Below are positions 35,246 to 45,519 of a stretch of 64,000 bases of DNA, piece after piece. A program made the position numbers and the translations under genes. Positions within the stretch are counted from its first letter, which is position 1, and each line of letters begins with the position of its first letter. A model generated the notes under the pieces. That model was not told where the DNA came from. It was given only the letters and a program-made list of their open reading frames with translations, and made no database searches. The stretch comes from Vreelandella neptunia (GTDB lineage: Bacteria > Pseudomonadota > Gammaproteobacteria > Pseudomonadales > Halomonadaceae). The stretch lies in contig NZ_CP140255.1 in NCBI RefSeq assembly GCF_034479615.1, forward strand, positions 4,278,001-4,342,000. Reading direction: 5' to 3'.

Positions 35246-35499
35246 AAGAAAAGACCAGTTATCAAGCTAATTAGTATAAAGAAGGTTACGAGAACTACTG
35301 AGCTGATTCAGTGGATTTATCGCTAGTACGGTCACGCTCAAATGATCAAAACGCAACAACTGTAGAGAAGTGCAACGACAGGTCTACTGTGAAATCTTCA
35401 GAGTAAGCAGAGCTAGCGAATAAAACCGCTTAACACCGTTTGGGATTGCCTTTTGTGGTTACTAGTGTGGTTATAGCAACCTTCACCACAAAACAAAAA
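35246..35499. other. Gene-free stretch before the terminator
   Basis: No coding frame of any quality is visible. The region is AT-rich and leads to the hairpin at 35500. Confidence 0.3.
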
Positions 35500-35528
35500 G
35501 GCTTACGCGTTAACGGTAAGCCCTTTTT
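35490..35528 (-). terminator. Terminator of the former tRNA-Arg gene
   Basis: GGCTTAC (35500-35506) pairs with GTAAGCC (35516-35522). On the minus strand TTTTTGTTTT follows, and on the plus strand a T5 run does. It lies 12 bases beyond the CCA end of the tRNA-Arg fragment on the same strand, exactly where a tRNA terminator is expected. Confidence 0.75.
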
Positions 35529-35533
35529 AAATT

Positions 35534-35580
35534 TGGCGCGCCCGGCAGGATTTGAACCTGCGACCCTCGGCTTCGGAGGC
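35534..35580 (-). other. 3' 47 bases of a tRNA-Arg(CCG) gene, attachment-site scar (copy C)
   Basis: On the minus strand the sequence contains an anticodon loop CTCCGAA (anticodon CCG), 3' anticodon stem GCCGA, variable loop, a perfect T-arm (GCAGG TTCAAAT CCTGC), acceptor strand CGGGCGC, discriminator G and encoded CCA. The match to a tRNA stops abruptly at the 5' anticodon stem, and no D-arm follows. Such 3' fragments mark the far end of islands integrated into a tRNA gene. With this orientation the island would extend to the right and the old chromosome with the tRNA terminator lies to the left. Confidence 0.8.
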
Positions 35581-35995
35581 TAATTTCAAGCCTTGTGAAT
35601 TAGCTTACCTATCGAACCTTCCCATCGATAAATGCCTATTTAATTCAATAAAAACAGCTATTTATTAAATATATAAGTGTTTGTAGTGCTTCCCGCTTTA
35701 TCCCGTTTTACACCGACCGTTGCCCATCGCCACCATAATAAGGGTCACATGGCGTGATTTTAAAATGTCTGTTTTTTGGACAATTTTGACCTTTGGCGGT
35801 AGTGCCTTACCTGTGTTTAATAACACATCTTTATGATGACTTTGGAAAAGCGTCTCCTCTCCCCGCACGATTCGTCGACAGCGATACTATTACTGCATCA
35901 AACCGCTCTTTACTTAAAACAGCTTATTTTCTCAGCGCATTACGACGGTGAACGCTGACCGGGCTTTTTGTTGCTGATTGATGACGCTCTAACGC
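35581..35995. other. Gene-free stretch between tRNA scar and IS1380
   Basis: I see no gene. The segment is the first part of the presumed island beyond the attachment scar and is low in coding signal on both strands. Confidence 0.3.
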
Positions 35996-37577
35996 CTAGC
36001 CTGGATATTGCATAAGACATGAAAAAGGCGGCTGAAAATCGGTTATAATTCAAGCTCCTACACAAGAACCAACCGCCTCAGCCGCCATGACAAAATGTAC
36101 CACGCCGTCCGCTTCCTTTCCACGCTGCAAAGGCCGTCAGGTCATCGCCCGTTTCGATGGCGGTGATCTCACTTCCGACGGCGGTATCCTGCTGCTGCGG
36201 CAGCTCGATCGCGAGATGGGCCTGACCCGCGCCGTCGCTCGCCGGCTCAGCGACGAGCGCGACGCTCAGCGCTGCCTGCATCGCACCGAAACCCTGGTCC
36301 GGCAGCGCGTGTTCGGCCTGGCGCTGGGCTATGAGGATCTCAATGACCACCAGGCCCTGCGTCACGATATCGCCCTGCAGACCGCCGTCGATACCGATGG
36401 CGTGCTGGCCAGTCAGTCCACCTTGTGCCGCTTCGAGCAGCAAGCCGACCGGGACTGGGCGATCACCATCCACGAAGAGATGATCGAGCAGTTCATCCGC
36501 TCGTTCCGGCGGCCACCCAAGAAACCGCTCTACCTCGACTTCGATGCCACCGACGATCGGGTGCATGGCCAGCAGCTCGGGCGGCACTTCAACGGCTACT
36601 ACAACCACTACATCTTCCTGCCGCTGTTCGTATTCTGTGGCGACCAGCTGCTGGTCAGCTATCTGCGTCCGGCCTCGCTGGATGCCGCTCACCACGCCGG
36701 TGCCATCCTCGCCCTGTTGGTCCGGCGGCTGCGCCAGGCGTGGCCTGAGGTGAAGATCGTCTTCCGAGGCGACAGCGGCTTCTGCCGTCCACTGATCCTC
36801 AACTGGTGTGACCGCCACGGCGTCGATTACATCATCGGCCTCGCCGGCAACAAGCGCTTGGCCAAGCTGGCTCTGAACATCGACTACGCGTCGGCCATCC
36901 GCTTCGAGAAGACCTGGGAGAAGGAGCGTGTCTTCGGCTTCATCGAGTACGCTGCCAAGAGCTGGAAGGAGCGTCGACGAAAGGTCATCGTCAAGTCCGA
37001 GACCAGCCGGCGTGGCTTCAACACCCGCTATGTGGTCACCAGCCTGCGCGGCTGCAGCGCCGAGTGGCTCTATGACCACCGCTACTGTGCTCGGGGCGAG
37101 ATGGAGAACCGTATCAAGGAGCAGCAGTTCCTGTTCTCCGACCGCACCAGCTGCCACGAATGGTGGCCCAACCAGTACCGACTGCTGCTGTCGGGGTTGG
37201 CCTACCTGCTGCTGGAGCGGCTGCGCCGGGTCTACCTCAAGCGCACCGCCTTCGCCCAGGCCCAGGTCAACACCCTCCGCCTGAAGCTGCTGAAGATCGG
37301 CGCTGTCATCACCCGCAACACGCGCACGATTCGGCTGATGTTGAGCAGCCAGTACCCGGAGCAGGACCTCTTCCTGAAGCTGGCCAGCAAGCTGGTGCCG
37401 GGATAGCGCCGCGGCGTGCTGTCCCCGGCACAGAAAACACATGGGGGTAGGGGGAAATGCGCCTTGAGCTCAGGAAATTGATCAATATATAGCCAACTTC
37501 CAGCTCTGGGCGGCATCATCGCCACCAAACCTGGCATTTGGGTGCTGCTGACCAACCCGATGCAACATCCGGGCTAG
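35996..37577 (+). mobile_element. IS1380 family insertion sequence
   Basis: Inverted ends reading CTAGCCTGGATATTGCAT (left) and, as complement, CTAGCCCGGATGTTGCAT (right) bound about 1.58 kb with an intact transposase. Composition is much more GC-rich than the flanks, so arrival was recent or from a different host. Confidence 0.8.
36087..37406 (+). CDS. IS1380 family transposase
   Basis: The 439-residue DDE transposase has the family pattern: FDGGDLTSDGGILLLRQLDRE at the start, LYLDFDATDDRVHGQQ (first Asp), VFRGDSGFCRPLIL (second Asp) and MENRIKEQQFLFSDRTSC (Glu). Length is normal and there is no internal stop, so it could be active. A long frame on the opposite strand is a shadow of its GC-rich codon use. 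Confidence 0.93.
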   Translation: MTKCTTPSASFPRCKGRQVIARFDGGDLTSDGGILLLRQLDREMGLTRAVARRLSDERDAQRCLHRTETLVRQRVFGLALGYEDLNDHQALRHDIALQTAVDTDGVLASQSTLCRFEQQADRDWAITIHEEMIEQFIRSFRRPPKKPLYLDFDATDDRVHGQQLGRHFNGYYNHYIFLPLFVFCGDQLLVSYLRPASLDAAHHAGAILALLVRRLRQAWPEVKIVFRGDSGFCRPLILNWCDRHGVDYIIGLAGNKRLAKLALNIDYASAIRFEKTWEKERVFGFIEYAAKSWKERRRKVIVKSETSRRGFNTRYVVTSLRGCSAEWLYDHRYCARGEMENRIKEQQFLFSDRTSCHEWWPNQYRLLLSGLAYLLLERLRRVYLKRTAFAQAQVNTLRLKLLKIGAVITRNTRTIRLMLSSQYPEQDLFLKLASKLVPG

Positions 37578-37583
37578 CCTTGA

Positions 37584-37796
37584 AAGCGCGTAGCCGCGGC
37601 GGATTTTGAGGCGCTATATCGCGTAACGACGGTGACAGGATTGCAAGCACTGCACGACCGACGGGCAACAAGTTTTAATACACGCATGGGTGCCGGGGAT
37701 ATGGCCCGTGATACCGCTTTACTTGAGAAGCGCCATAGGCCTTATTTATCACCACCACTACCTAACCGTGGTGCCATTACGGCCATCACATCGTGG
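37584..37796 (+). pseudogene. Unrecognised gene fragment cut by IS elements
   Basis: A frame reading DFEALYRVTTVTGLQALHDRR, then MARDTALLEKRHRPYLSPPLP and AITAITSW has normal coding composition. It is cut on the left by IS1380 and on the right by the IS3-type element. I cannot name the family. No convincing continuation was found beyond 38994. Confidence 0.3.
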
Positions 37797-37835
37797 GGTA
37801 ATCCCCCCATCTTCAGAGGGCTTCAAAAGTAGACT

Positions 37836-38618
37836 TCAGACCACAGCGGCCAGTTTCTGTTGAGGGCTGATCCCTCCAAGCCCCATATTAGGGCGCTCGT
37901 GATTGTAGTGCCAGAGCCAACGAGTGGCGTAATCCTGAACCTCTTCGGTACTTTCGAACAGGTATTGGGCCAACCAGTCATAGCGCACTGTTCGATTGTA
38001 GCGTTCTATAAACGCATTCTGCTGGGGCTTTCCTGGCTGGATAAACATCAGTTGAATACCTCGACCTTCCGCCCATGCTGATAACTTACCGCTGACATAT
38101 TCTGGCCCGTTGTCACAACGAATAGAGCGCGGCTTACCACGCCATTCAATGATCTGGTCTAGCGCCCGGATAACGCGTTCAGTCGGCAACGAGATGTCTA
38201 CTTCGATACCAAGACCTTCTCGGTTAAAGCCGTCGATCACGTTCAGAAGGCGGTAGCGACGACCATCGCTCAGTTGGTCATGCATAAAATCCATAGACCA
38301 ACTGTTATTAATCGTTTCGGGAACCGTTAAAGGCTCAGGCTTCTCGCGGAATAACCGTTTCTTCGGTTTGATGCGCAGATGCAGCTCCAGCTCGCGGTAA
38401 ATCCGGTAGACCCGCTTATGGTTCCAACGAAAGCCTTTCACATTACGCAGGTGCAGGAAGCACAAGCCAAAGCCCCAGTTTCTCGGGTTATGCGTCAGCG
38501 TGATCAACCAGTCGGCGATTTGATCGTTCTCGCCGCTGAGATTCGCATGGTATCGATAGCCACTTTTACTGATGCTAAACATCCAGCAGGACAGGCGGAT
38601 GCTGGCGTGCTTTTCCAT
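37836..38618 (-). CDS. IS3-type transposase OrfB
   Basis: This 260-residue integrase-like part has the HTH_21 region ([22 protein letters not shown]), then [14 protein letters not shown] (first Asp), [11 protein letters not shown] (second Asp) and [13 protein letters not shown] (Glu). It is normally made as a fusion with OrfA by a -1 frameshift. OrfA is cut by a stop, so fusion protein is probably not made. Confidence 0.88.
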   Translation of the reverse strand: MEKHASIRLSCWMFSISKSGYRYHANLSGENDQIADWLITLTHNPRNWGFGLCFLHLRNVKGFRWNHKRVYRIYRELELHLRIKPKKRLFREKPEPLTVPETINNSWSMDFMHDQLSDGRRYRLLNVIDGFNREGLGIEVDISLPTERVIRALDQIIEWRGKPRSIRCDNGPEYVSGKLSAWAEGRGIQLMFIQPGKPQQNAFIERYNRTVRYDWLAQYLFESTEEVQDYATRWLWHYNHERPNMGLGGISPQQKLAAVV

Positions 38619-38656
38619 GACGGCTTACTGGGCCATCTCACGGCAACGGGACGGCT

Positions 38657-38923
38657 TCACCACTTTTTTTCGATGGTTTCCTTGAGGATGTCCGCTTTCA
38701 ATCGTTCCTCGGCATACATCTTCTTGAGCCGTCAGTTTTCATACTCTAGCTCTTTCAGCCGTGCCACCATGGATGCATCCATACCACCGAATTTAGCTCG
38801 CCACTTATAGAAGGACGCGCTGCTCATGCCGTGCTCACGACATAGCTCCGGAACCGGGGCACCGCCTTCGGCTTGCTTAAGGATTGACAGTATTTGGCTG
38901 TCTGAAAAACGTGATTTTTTCAT
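38657..38923 (-). pseudogene. IS3-type transposase OrfA with a premature TGA
   Basis: MKKSRFSDSQILSILKQAEG and the helix-turn-helix ELCREHGMSSASFYKWRAKFGG begin a normal OrfA. A TGA at 38732-38734 stands where relatives have Arg (EN-R-RLKKMY). The frame then continues MYAEERLKADILKETIEKKW to its natural stop. A single CGA-to-TGA change would explain this. Confidence 0.8.
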
Positions 38924-39119
38924 GCAGAATCTCCCTTCGTTTAGCTTACGGAAAATTCTACTTCTGAGCATCCTGGTTTTTCGGGGGGATTACCGCATGA
39001 CGCGCGTCGGGCTCAAGTGCCTGCGCGCGAGAACACAGTTGTCGTTGGCACTAGAAGCCTAGTCATAATTAACGAAGTGCGGTACGTTCGCTATTGGGGT
39101 AACTAAACAGGGAATTTTT

Positions 39120-39947
39120 ATGTCAGCACAAAATATGCCGGATAGAGAGCGTTGGAGCGGCTGGGTCGCGCTTGCGTGGACATTTGCACTGCTCGCAATT
39201 GTGGGAGGTATTGCAGTTATTGCTACCACTGGCTTTATTGAAGTGCCACGCCTTAATAGTTTTGACCGGACAGAAACCTCTACAGAGCCAAACGTATTTA
39301 TATGGACGATTGCAATAGGGCAAGCAGTAAGCTTTACGATGCTAGCAGCCATTTTTAGCATGATTAATAGTATTTATCAGAACTCATGTGATCAGTTGGA
39401 GGAGGTCGATTTATCTCAGCCTTCCTCAAAACAGGTGAACACTCCAAAAAACAGTGTTCTAAGGTTAACATCGGTGCCCGCAACAAGCTCTCTCTCTAAA
39501 ACCCTTTCCACCGGGGACATAATCATTACCTTTAACGGTCAGCCCGTCACATCGTTAGAAAATGATGTAGTCGATCGTATCGTTACAGGTGAAAATTCAA
39601 TTACATTTTTGACGCTTGAAGGTGAAGAAAAAACAGTTACTTTATTCCTTAATCATACTTCTTTTAATGGCATTCAAGGGCAGATGGATCAGCTTCGGAC
39701 TTCTATGAACACCGGTGATGGGCTGAAAGTTGTCAGTATACACTCCGCTTCACAGCTAGAGGGGATACTACATCCGAACTATGTGCTACTAAGTATCAAT
39801 GACCAGCTAGCGTTATCAGAAATGGATGCGGCTAAAGCAGTAGTGAATGGCGAGAACAAGATTGAGTTTATAAACTCAAAAGGGGATCATCAGGTAAATT
39901 TTAGAAACATGAAACCAGGCCCTCTTCATATTCAGTTTGAAACGTAA
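39120..39947 (+). CDS. Membrane protein with two PDZ-like repeats
   Basis: The 275-residue protein has two hydrophobic segments (about 14-37 and 61-85). A soluble part follows, in which two similar units are visible. One contains STGDIIITFNGQPVTS...VTGENSITFLTLEGEEKTVTL, the other PNYVLLSINDQLALS...VNGENKIEFINSKGDHQVNF. The order (groove, ING-like turn, V-GEN-I-F and a paired strand) is that of degenerate PDZ domains. The protein has no protease domain. It stands alone between two IS elements and its role is unknown. Confidence 0.7.
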   Translation: MSAQNMPDRERWSGWVALAWTFALLAIVGGIAVIATTGFIEVPRLNSFDRTETSTEPNVFIWTIAIGQAVSFTMLAAIFSMINSIYQNSCDQLEEVDLSQPSSKQVNTPKNSVLRLTSVPATSSLSKTLSTGDIIITFNGQPVTSLENDVVDRIVTGENSITFLTLEGEEKTVTLFLNHTSFNGIQGQMDQLRTSMNTGDGLKVVSIHSASQLEGILHPNYVLLSINDQLALSEMDAAKAVVNGENKIEFINSKGDHQVNFRNMKPGPLHIQFET

Positions 39948-40063
39948 AAGCGAACAGCTAGCAAAAAACCGCTAATTTGAACTGCACCCGTCACTTGGAA
40001 GATCTGAGAGAGCTGATAAGTTTGGATCCGTCGATGGTTAGACGGGATTTGTCATGTCCTGAA

Positions 40064-40295
40064 TCAAGTGGGAGGCGAAATAATGCTCGACGCTTCGGCT
40101 ACCACCTGGTTGCGGCCACCTTTCTTAGCCTGGTACATCGACTGATCTGCTCGGGCGACCAGGCTCTTGCGACTGTCGCCGGGTCGCCAGACGGCGACGC
40201 CAATGCTGATGGTTACAACACCCAGTTTGCTTAGGTCCAGTGCCTCTTCTTGCGCAAGTGTGAGGCCCTTAAGCTGACTCAGCTGCAATACATTA
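40064..40295 (-). pseudogene. C-terminal fragment of a diguanylate cyclase, cut by an IS element
   Basis: On the minus strand the reading LGVVTISIGVAVWRPGD and LVARADQSMYQAKKGGRNQVV is the end of a GGDEF domain (TxSIGVA and AxxAMYxAKxxGRN motifs). The upstream part, including the GGDEF signature, is missing, because the IS3-type element begins at 40296. I found no matching N-terminal part on the other side of the element. Confidence 0.8.
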
Positions 40296-40345
40296 TGAAC
40301 CGCCCCGGCTTTACCGGAGACTCCATATCTTGAGAGGATGGAGTT

Positions 40346-41562
<1,217 letters not shown>

Positions 41563-41801
41563 CTCAAACAAACCGGTCTCCGGAATAACCGGGGCGGTTC
41601 AACCAGCCTTCCAAGGCACTCATGTGTCTCTTTGAGAAGATGGCTGCAGTAAATATTATCAGTGGTCGCATTATCCTTTTGACTAAGCAATAGGATAGCC
41701 CCGAAAACGCGACAAGGCTTGGAGGTGGCTCCTATAAGTCAAGCCAATATATCTATGAACGCGGTCAAGAGCAGGGTGGGGCAATGCAGGCCCGACAAAA
41801 A

Positions 41802-42803
41802 TCAAGAAATGTCGCCGAAAGTCTTGCGCCAATCGCGTGGGCTAACCCGATGACGCTGCCTAAAATGTTGCCGGAAAGACGTCGCTGTGTGAAAGCCAGT
41901 CTTTTCTGCAATCGCTTCTACCGACAAAGAGGTGGTTTCCAAAAGCTCGCGCCCACGCCGTAACCGCTCGCTCACCAGCCACGCCACTACGGTCATGCCG
42001 GTGGCTTTTTGGAAATTTCGCGTAAAGGTACGTCGGCTCATGGCGGTGCGAGCAGCAAGCTCATCGATAGTGTGCGATGCCGACAAGTTTTCTCGCAGAT
42101 AGTCGAGCAGGCGATTGATATGAGCATCTTGTGTTGAGGCGGCTACAGGCTGCTCTATGAACTGCGCCTGCCCACCTTCCCGATGTGGTGGGACTATCAT
42201 GGCACGAGCTACCTTGTTGGCAACCTGCGCGCTATAGTATTCGCGTACCAGGAATAAGCAACAGTCCAGGCCAGCAGCGGTACCGGCAGACGTCACTAGA
42301 CGATCTTCCTCCACATAGAGCGCATTGGTGTCCAGCTTAACTTTAGGAAAGCGGCCACTAAAGTCCTGCTCGGCCATCCAGTGGGTTGACGCCCGCCTGC
42401 CATCCAATAGCCCGGCGTAAGCCAGTGCATAGGTGCCGTAACACAGCCCCACTACGTGGGCGCCTCGCTCATGACAGCGGACGAGCGCCTCACACAACTC
42501 TTGTGGCGGTGCTTCATTCAGGTCATGCCATCCAGGCACTATCGCAATATCCATCTTATCCAACAGTTCTAAACCGCCATCGGGCCTCACTGTCATCGCC
42601 CGTTCGCCCTCCATGGACTTTCCCCCAGGTGCCACAATGGACAGATTGAACAGCGTGCGATCGGACAACGCTATACCAAACACCATATAGGGCACGGAGA
42701 AATGGAAGGGACTGAAGCGCGGGTGGAGGATTAGGCCGACGTTGGGTAGAGACAAAGCGCGACTCCTGCTATGTATTTTATAAACGATAGCATCATGGCC
42801 CAA
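41802..42803 (-). CDS. FtrA-like (GlxA/AraC family) transcriptional regulator
   Basis: The 333-residue protein has a DJ-1/PfpI-like domain with a Cys in the nucleophile-elbow position (GLCYGTYALAYAGLL) and THWMAEQDF, then an AraC-type pair of helix-turn-helices (LAARTAMSRRTFTRNFQKATG, KTGFHTATSFRQHFRQRH). The ATG at 42803 is the longest; a start 10-20 codons later is possible. It is divergent from the secreted MBL hydrolase gene 98 bases away and probably regulates it and the isochorismatase-like gene. Confidence 0.85.
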   Translation of the reverse strand: MGHDAIVYKIHSRSRALSLPNVGLILHPRFSPFHFSVPYMVFGIALSDRTLFNLSIVAPGGKSMEGERAMTVRPDGGLELLDKMDIAIVPGWHDLNEAPPQELCEALVRCHERGAHVVGLCYGTYALAYAGLLDGRRASTHWMAEQDFSGRFPKVKLDTNALYVEEDRLVTSAGTAAGLDCCLFLVREYYSAQVANKVARAMIVPPHREGGQAQFIEQPVAASTQDAHINRLLDYLRENLSASHTIDELAARTAMSRRTFTRNFQKATGMTVVAWLVSERLRRGRELLETTSLSVEAIAEKTGFHTATSFRQHFRQRHRVSPRDWRKTFGDIS

Positions 42804-42901
42804 AAGTTTCGATAACTGTCATTCAGGCCAATTTTCTTGTTAGTTGAGCCTCTCTAAACTACTTACCATTAACCCAGCAACGAATTGAAGGAAGTATAGA
42901 G

Positions 42902-43780
42902 ATGCTAATTAAGACCCTCGCTAGTTCTACCGTCCTAGCCACGGCACTCATCGCCGGTAGTGCATCTGCTGACTTGAGCGCTAAAGAATCAACGCATCAG
43001 GTGCAGCAGGTTCGCAATGCGACTGTGAAGATCACCTATGGGGATACCACCTTCCTGATCGATCCTATGCTGGCCGAACAGGGCGCCTATCCAGGCTTCG
43101 AGGATACTTACCGTAGCGAGCTGCGTAATCCGCTGGTTGAGCTGACAATGCCGGCAGAGGAAGTGGTCGACGACACAGACGCCGTAATAGTCACTCATAC
43201 ACACCTCGACCACTGGGATGCCGCCGCGCAGGAGCTATTGCCGAAGAACATCCCCTTATTCGCTCAGAATGCCACCGATGCCGAGCTAATTCGCTCTCAG
43301 GGTTTTAGCGATGTGCGCATCCTTGATGTAGGAGCCGAATTCGGCGGAGTGCAGCTTCACAAGACGGGTGGCCAGCATGGCTCCGATACCCTCTATGCCG
43401 TTCCCGAACTGGCGCAATCGCTCGGTGACGTCATGGGCGTAGTCTTCGAAGCCCCTGGGCAAAAAACCACTTATGTGGTCGGCGATAGCGTATGGCGTGA
43501 CGAAGTCGAGCAGGCACTGGAGCGCTACAACCCTGAGGTGATCGTGTTGAATACAGGCGCCGCTGAGGTAACCGGCTTCGAAGGTGATCCCATCATTATG
43601 GGTAAAGAAGATACGCTACGTACCCATAAGACGACCCCCAACGCCACCATCATCGCGGTGCATATGGATGCCGTGAATCATATGACATTAAGCCGTGACG
43701 AACTGGCCGATTACGTGCAGAAAGAGGGAATTCAAGATCACGTATTGATTCCTTCCGATGGCGAAGTCACCTCCTTTTAA
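42902..43780 (+). CDS. Periplasmic MBL-fold metal-dependent hydrolase
   Basis: A signal peptide (LASSTVLATALIAGSASA) precedes a 270-residue beta-lactamase-like domain. The metal motif is HTHLDHWD, with further ligands in GGQHG and VVGDSVW and a late His in IIAVHMDAVNHM. The family acts on many esters, lactones and phosphodiesters; UlaG-like forms are closest by the FLIDPML opening. Secretion and the divergent FtrA-like regulator suggest it processes an external compound before uptake. An AAGGAAG site precedes the ATG. Confidence 0.85.
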   Translation: MLIKTLASSTVLATALIAGSASADLSAKESTHQVQQVRNATVKITYGDTTFLIDPMLAEQGAYPGFEDTYRSELRNPLVELTMPAEEVVDDTDAVIVTHTHLDHWDAAAQELLPKNIPLFAQNATDAELIRSQGFSDVRILDVGAEFGGVQLHKTGGQHGSDTLYAVPELAQSLGDVMGVVFEAPGQKTTYVVGDSVWRDEVEQALERYNPEVIVLNTGAAEVTGFEGDPIIMGKEDTLRTHKTTPNATIIAVHMDAVNHMTLSRDELADYVQKEGIQDHVLIPSDGEVTSF

Positions 43781-43786
43781 TCTCAA

Positions 43787-43816
43787 GGGCCGCTTCTTTT
43801 ATGACGGCCCGCTTCT
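43787..43816 (+). terminator. Weak terminator-like hairpin
   Basis: GGGCCG pairs with CGGCCC around a 12-base loop just after the MBL hydrolase stop; the following bases are pyrimidine-rich (GCTTCTTCC) but not a T-run. Partial termination is possible. Confidence 0.35.
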
Positions 43817-43912
43817 TCCTATCAGCTTATTGAAGGCTTGCTCGTCTACCTACCGCCTTCTTTGCCAAAGCGCAAACGCACTGGCAAACACTACAGAAAA
43901 AGGATTGATAAC

Positions 43913-44458
43913 ATGAGTAACCGCGCAATCATTGTCGTCGATATTCAGAATGAATATTTCCCTGGCGGCCAGCTGCCACTAGAAGGTATTGAGAAGGCAG
44001 TAACGAATGCAGCCAAAGTCATTGAGCATGCTCGGTCGGTAAAAGATCTCGTCGTCTATTTTCAACATGAATCTGCTGATTCAGAAATCCCTTTCTTCAC
44101 CCCCGGTACGCAAGAGGTAGCCATTCATCCCGTGGTCGCGCCGTTGGACCAGGAAACGGTACTAGTGAAGCATTTTCCTAACTCGTTTCGTGAGACCGGT
44201 TTGAAAGCGCTATTGGATCAGCAAAATATTGAGGAGGTTGTCATTATCGGCGCAATGAGCCACATGTGCATCGATGCAACCAGCCGTGCAGCTTCGGATT
44301 TGGGTTACAAGACGACGATTGTCCACGATGCCTGCGCCACGCTGGACCTTGAATTCGATGGCGTGATGGTGCCGGCGACTCAGGTTCATGCAACGATAAT
44401 GGCAGCCTTGGCATTCGCTTATGGCACGGTAACTGCAACGGAGCACTATATCGGGTAA
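43913..44458 (+). CDS. Isochorismatase-like cysteine hydrolase
   Basis: I take the ATG at 43913, with AAAAGGAT upstream, giving 181 residues. The catalytic triad is visible: Asp in IIVVDIQNEYFPGG, Lys in LVKHFPNSF, and Cys in GAMSHMCIDATSRAA preceded by the usual cis-peptide turn. Such enzymes hydrolyse amides (nicotinamide, carbamoylsarcosine, ureido compounds) or isochorismate; the substrate is not evident. It follows the MBL hydrolase on the same strand. Confidence 0.88.
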   Translation: MSNRAIIVVDIQNEYFPGGQLPLEGIEKAVTNAAKVIEHARSVKDLVVYFQHESADSEIPFFTPGTQEVAIHPVVAPLDQETVLVKHFPNSFRETGLKALLDQQNIEEVVIIGAMSHMCIDATSRAASDLGYKTTIVHDACATLDLEFDGVMVPATQVHATIMAALAFAYGTVTATEHYIG

Positions 44459-44696
44459 TGCCATAGCCCGATGCGACGTGGCCACCTCATCGCCGCCTTA
44501 GAAGCACCACGGATGGAAGGCGGCACTCGGGAACCGGATCACCCCTGATGGCTTCCCGCGCGAATCGACTTGAACGAGCTGAGCAATCTCGGTTTTGATC
44601 TTTGCGCAAGCGCTGACGCAAAGGTGGGATCCCTAAGCCACGAGTGCTGGGTGGATTTAAATTAGAATTAACTGAAAGTCCGCTGTTGGCCGGGTA

Positions 44697-44721
44697 ACGA
44701 CGGCCCGATATCGGCCGTCGT
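44697..44721 (+). other. Inverted repeat before the recombinase gene end
   Basis: ACGACGGCC pairs with GGCCGTCGT around CGATATC. It lies 9 bases beyond the stop of the minus-strand recombinase. It is followed by TTGTCC on the plus strand and has no clear T-tract, so it is a weak terminator at best. Confidence 0.4.
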
Positions 44722-44730
44722 TTGTCCATA

Positions 44731-45357
44731 TCAAACTTCTGTCTGTTCTGCCATTTCCAAAGCATCATCTACTTCAATCCCAAGATATCTGACGGTGCTT
44801 TCCAGCTTCGTATGACCTAGGAGCAGCTGCACGGCCCTTAAGTTTTTCGTGCGACGGTATATCAGCGACGCTTTGGTGCGGCGCATCGTGTGCGTGCCAT
44901 AAATTGACGCATCTAGACCTATTTCGGTGACCCAGGCTTTCACAATACGGGCATATTGGCGCGTCGAAAGATGCTTTGCGCTATTGATTCTGCTGGGAAA
45001 TAAGAAGTCTTCGTTTCGGAGCTGAGCCAGCTGTATCCAGTCGATAATAGCGATGCGCGTTTGCTCGGTTATTTCGAACTGGACAGGTCGATGCGTTTTT
45101 TGCTGCATCACAATCGCTCGTGGGGATATACACGCACCATGAGCTATATCCCGTACTCGTAAATTGACGAGGTCGCAGCCTCGTAATTTACTATCGATGG
45201 CTAAATTGAAGAGGGCGAGGTCTCTCGTCTTTTTAGCAAGCTGTAGGCGAACACGTATAGCCCAGATATCGCGAAGACGCAGAGGCGCCTTCTGTCCAAC
45301 CAACTTGCCTTTATTCCAAGGTGTAGGTTTACAGGAGATTTCAGTCAAAACGTTCAT
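44731..45357 (-). CDS. Short tyrosine recombinase lacking the usual N-terminal core-binding domain
   Basis: The ATG at 45357 has GGAGG eight bases upstream and is preferred. The 208-residue protein is nearly all catalytic domain. Arg is in DSKLRGCDLVNL, the Lys region in VMQQKTHRPVQF, His-x-x-Arg in GTHTMRRTKASL, the second His in LLLGHTKLESTVRYLG and the nucleophile Tyr in the same motif. Integrases normally have 100-200 residues more at the N-terminus. Proteins of this compact form occur near islands and may act on short sites. It might be the recombinase of the right-hand island, but no attachment site adjoins it. Confidence 0.82.
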   Translation of the reverse strand: MNVLTEISCKPTPWNKGKLVGQKAPLRLRDIWAIRVRLQLAKKTRDLALFNLAIDSKLRGCDLVNLRVRDIAHGACISPRAIVMQQKTHRPVQFEITEQTRIAIIDWIQLAQLRNEDFLFPSRINSAKHLSTRQYARIVKAWVTEIGLDASIYGTHTMRRTKASLIYRRTKNLRAVQLLLGHTKLESTVRYLGIEVDDALEMAEQTEV

Positions 45358-45519
45358 GGCATGTTCCTCCATCAGGTGGAGGTCAAAGAATGGCTCAATT
45401 CATGCTCATCATGTGCTAAGATTAATTTATAGTCGGTGCTCGACCCAAAGCGGTCTTTTCGGAAAATGCAGCTGGCGACGCTAACTCGGGATCAAGCGAG
45501 AAAAGCATGAGTAAAATAG

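Larger units (their letters stand above)
37797..38994 (-). mobile_element. IS3 family (IS407 group-like) insertion sequence
   Basis: Inverted ends GGTAATCCCCCC (37797) and GGGGGGATTACC (ending 38994) enclose 1.2 kb with OrfA and OrfB on the minus strand. No clear target duplication is seen, perhaps because of later rearrangement. Confidence 0.85.

Noticed and set aside
35534-35580. A complete tRNA-Arg gene
   Set aside because: Only the anticodon loop, T-arm and acceptor 3' strand are present; there is no D-arm or 5' acceptor strand within the following 100 bases.
36078-37442. Open frame of 454 codons on the minus strand over the IS1380 transposase
   Set aside because: It mirrors the GC-rich codon use of the transposase; its translation is repetitive (many Q, V, A, L) and resembles no family.
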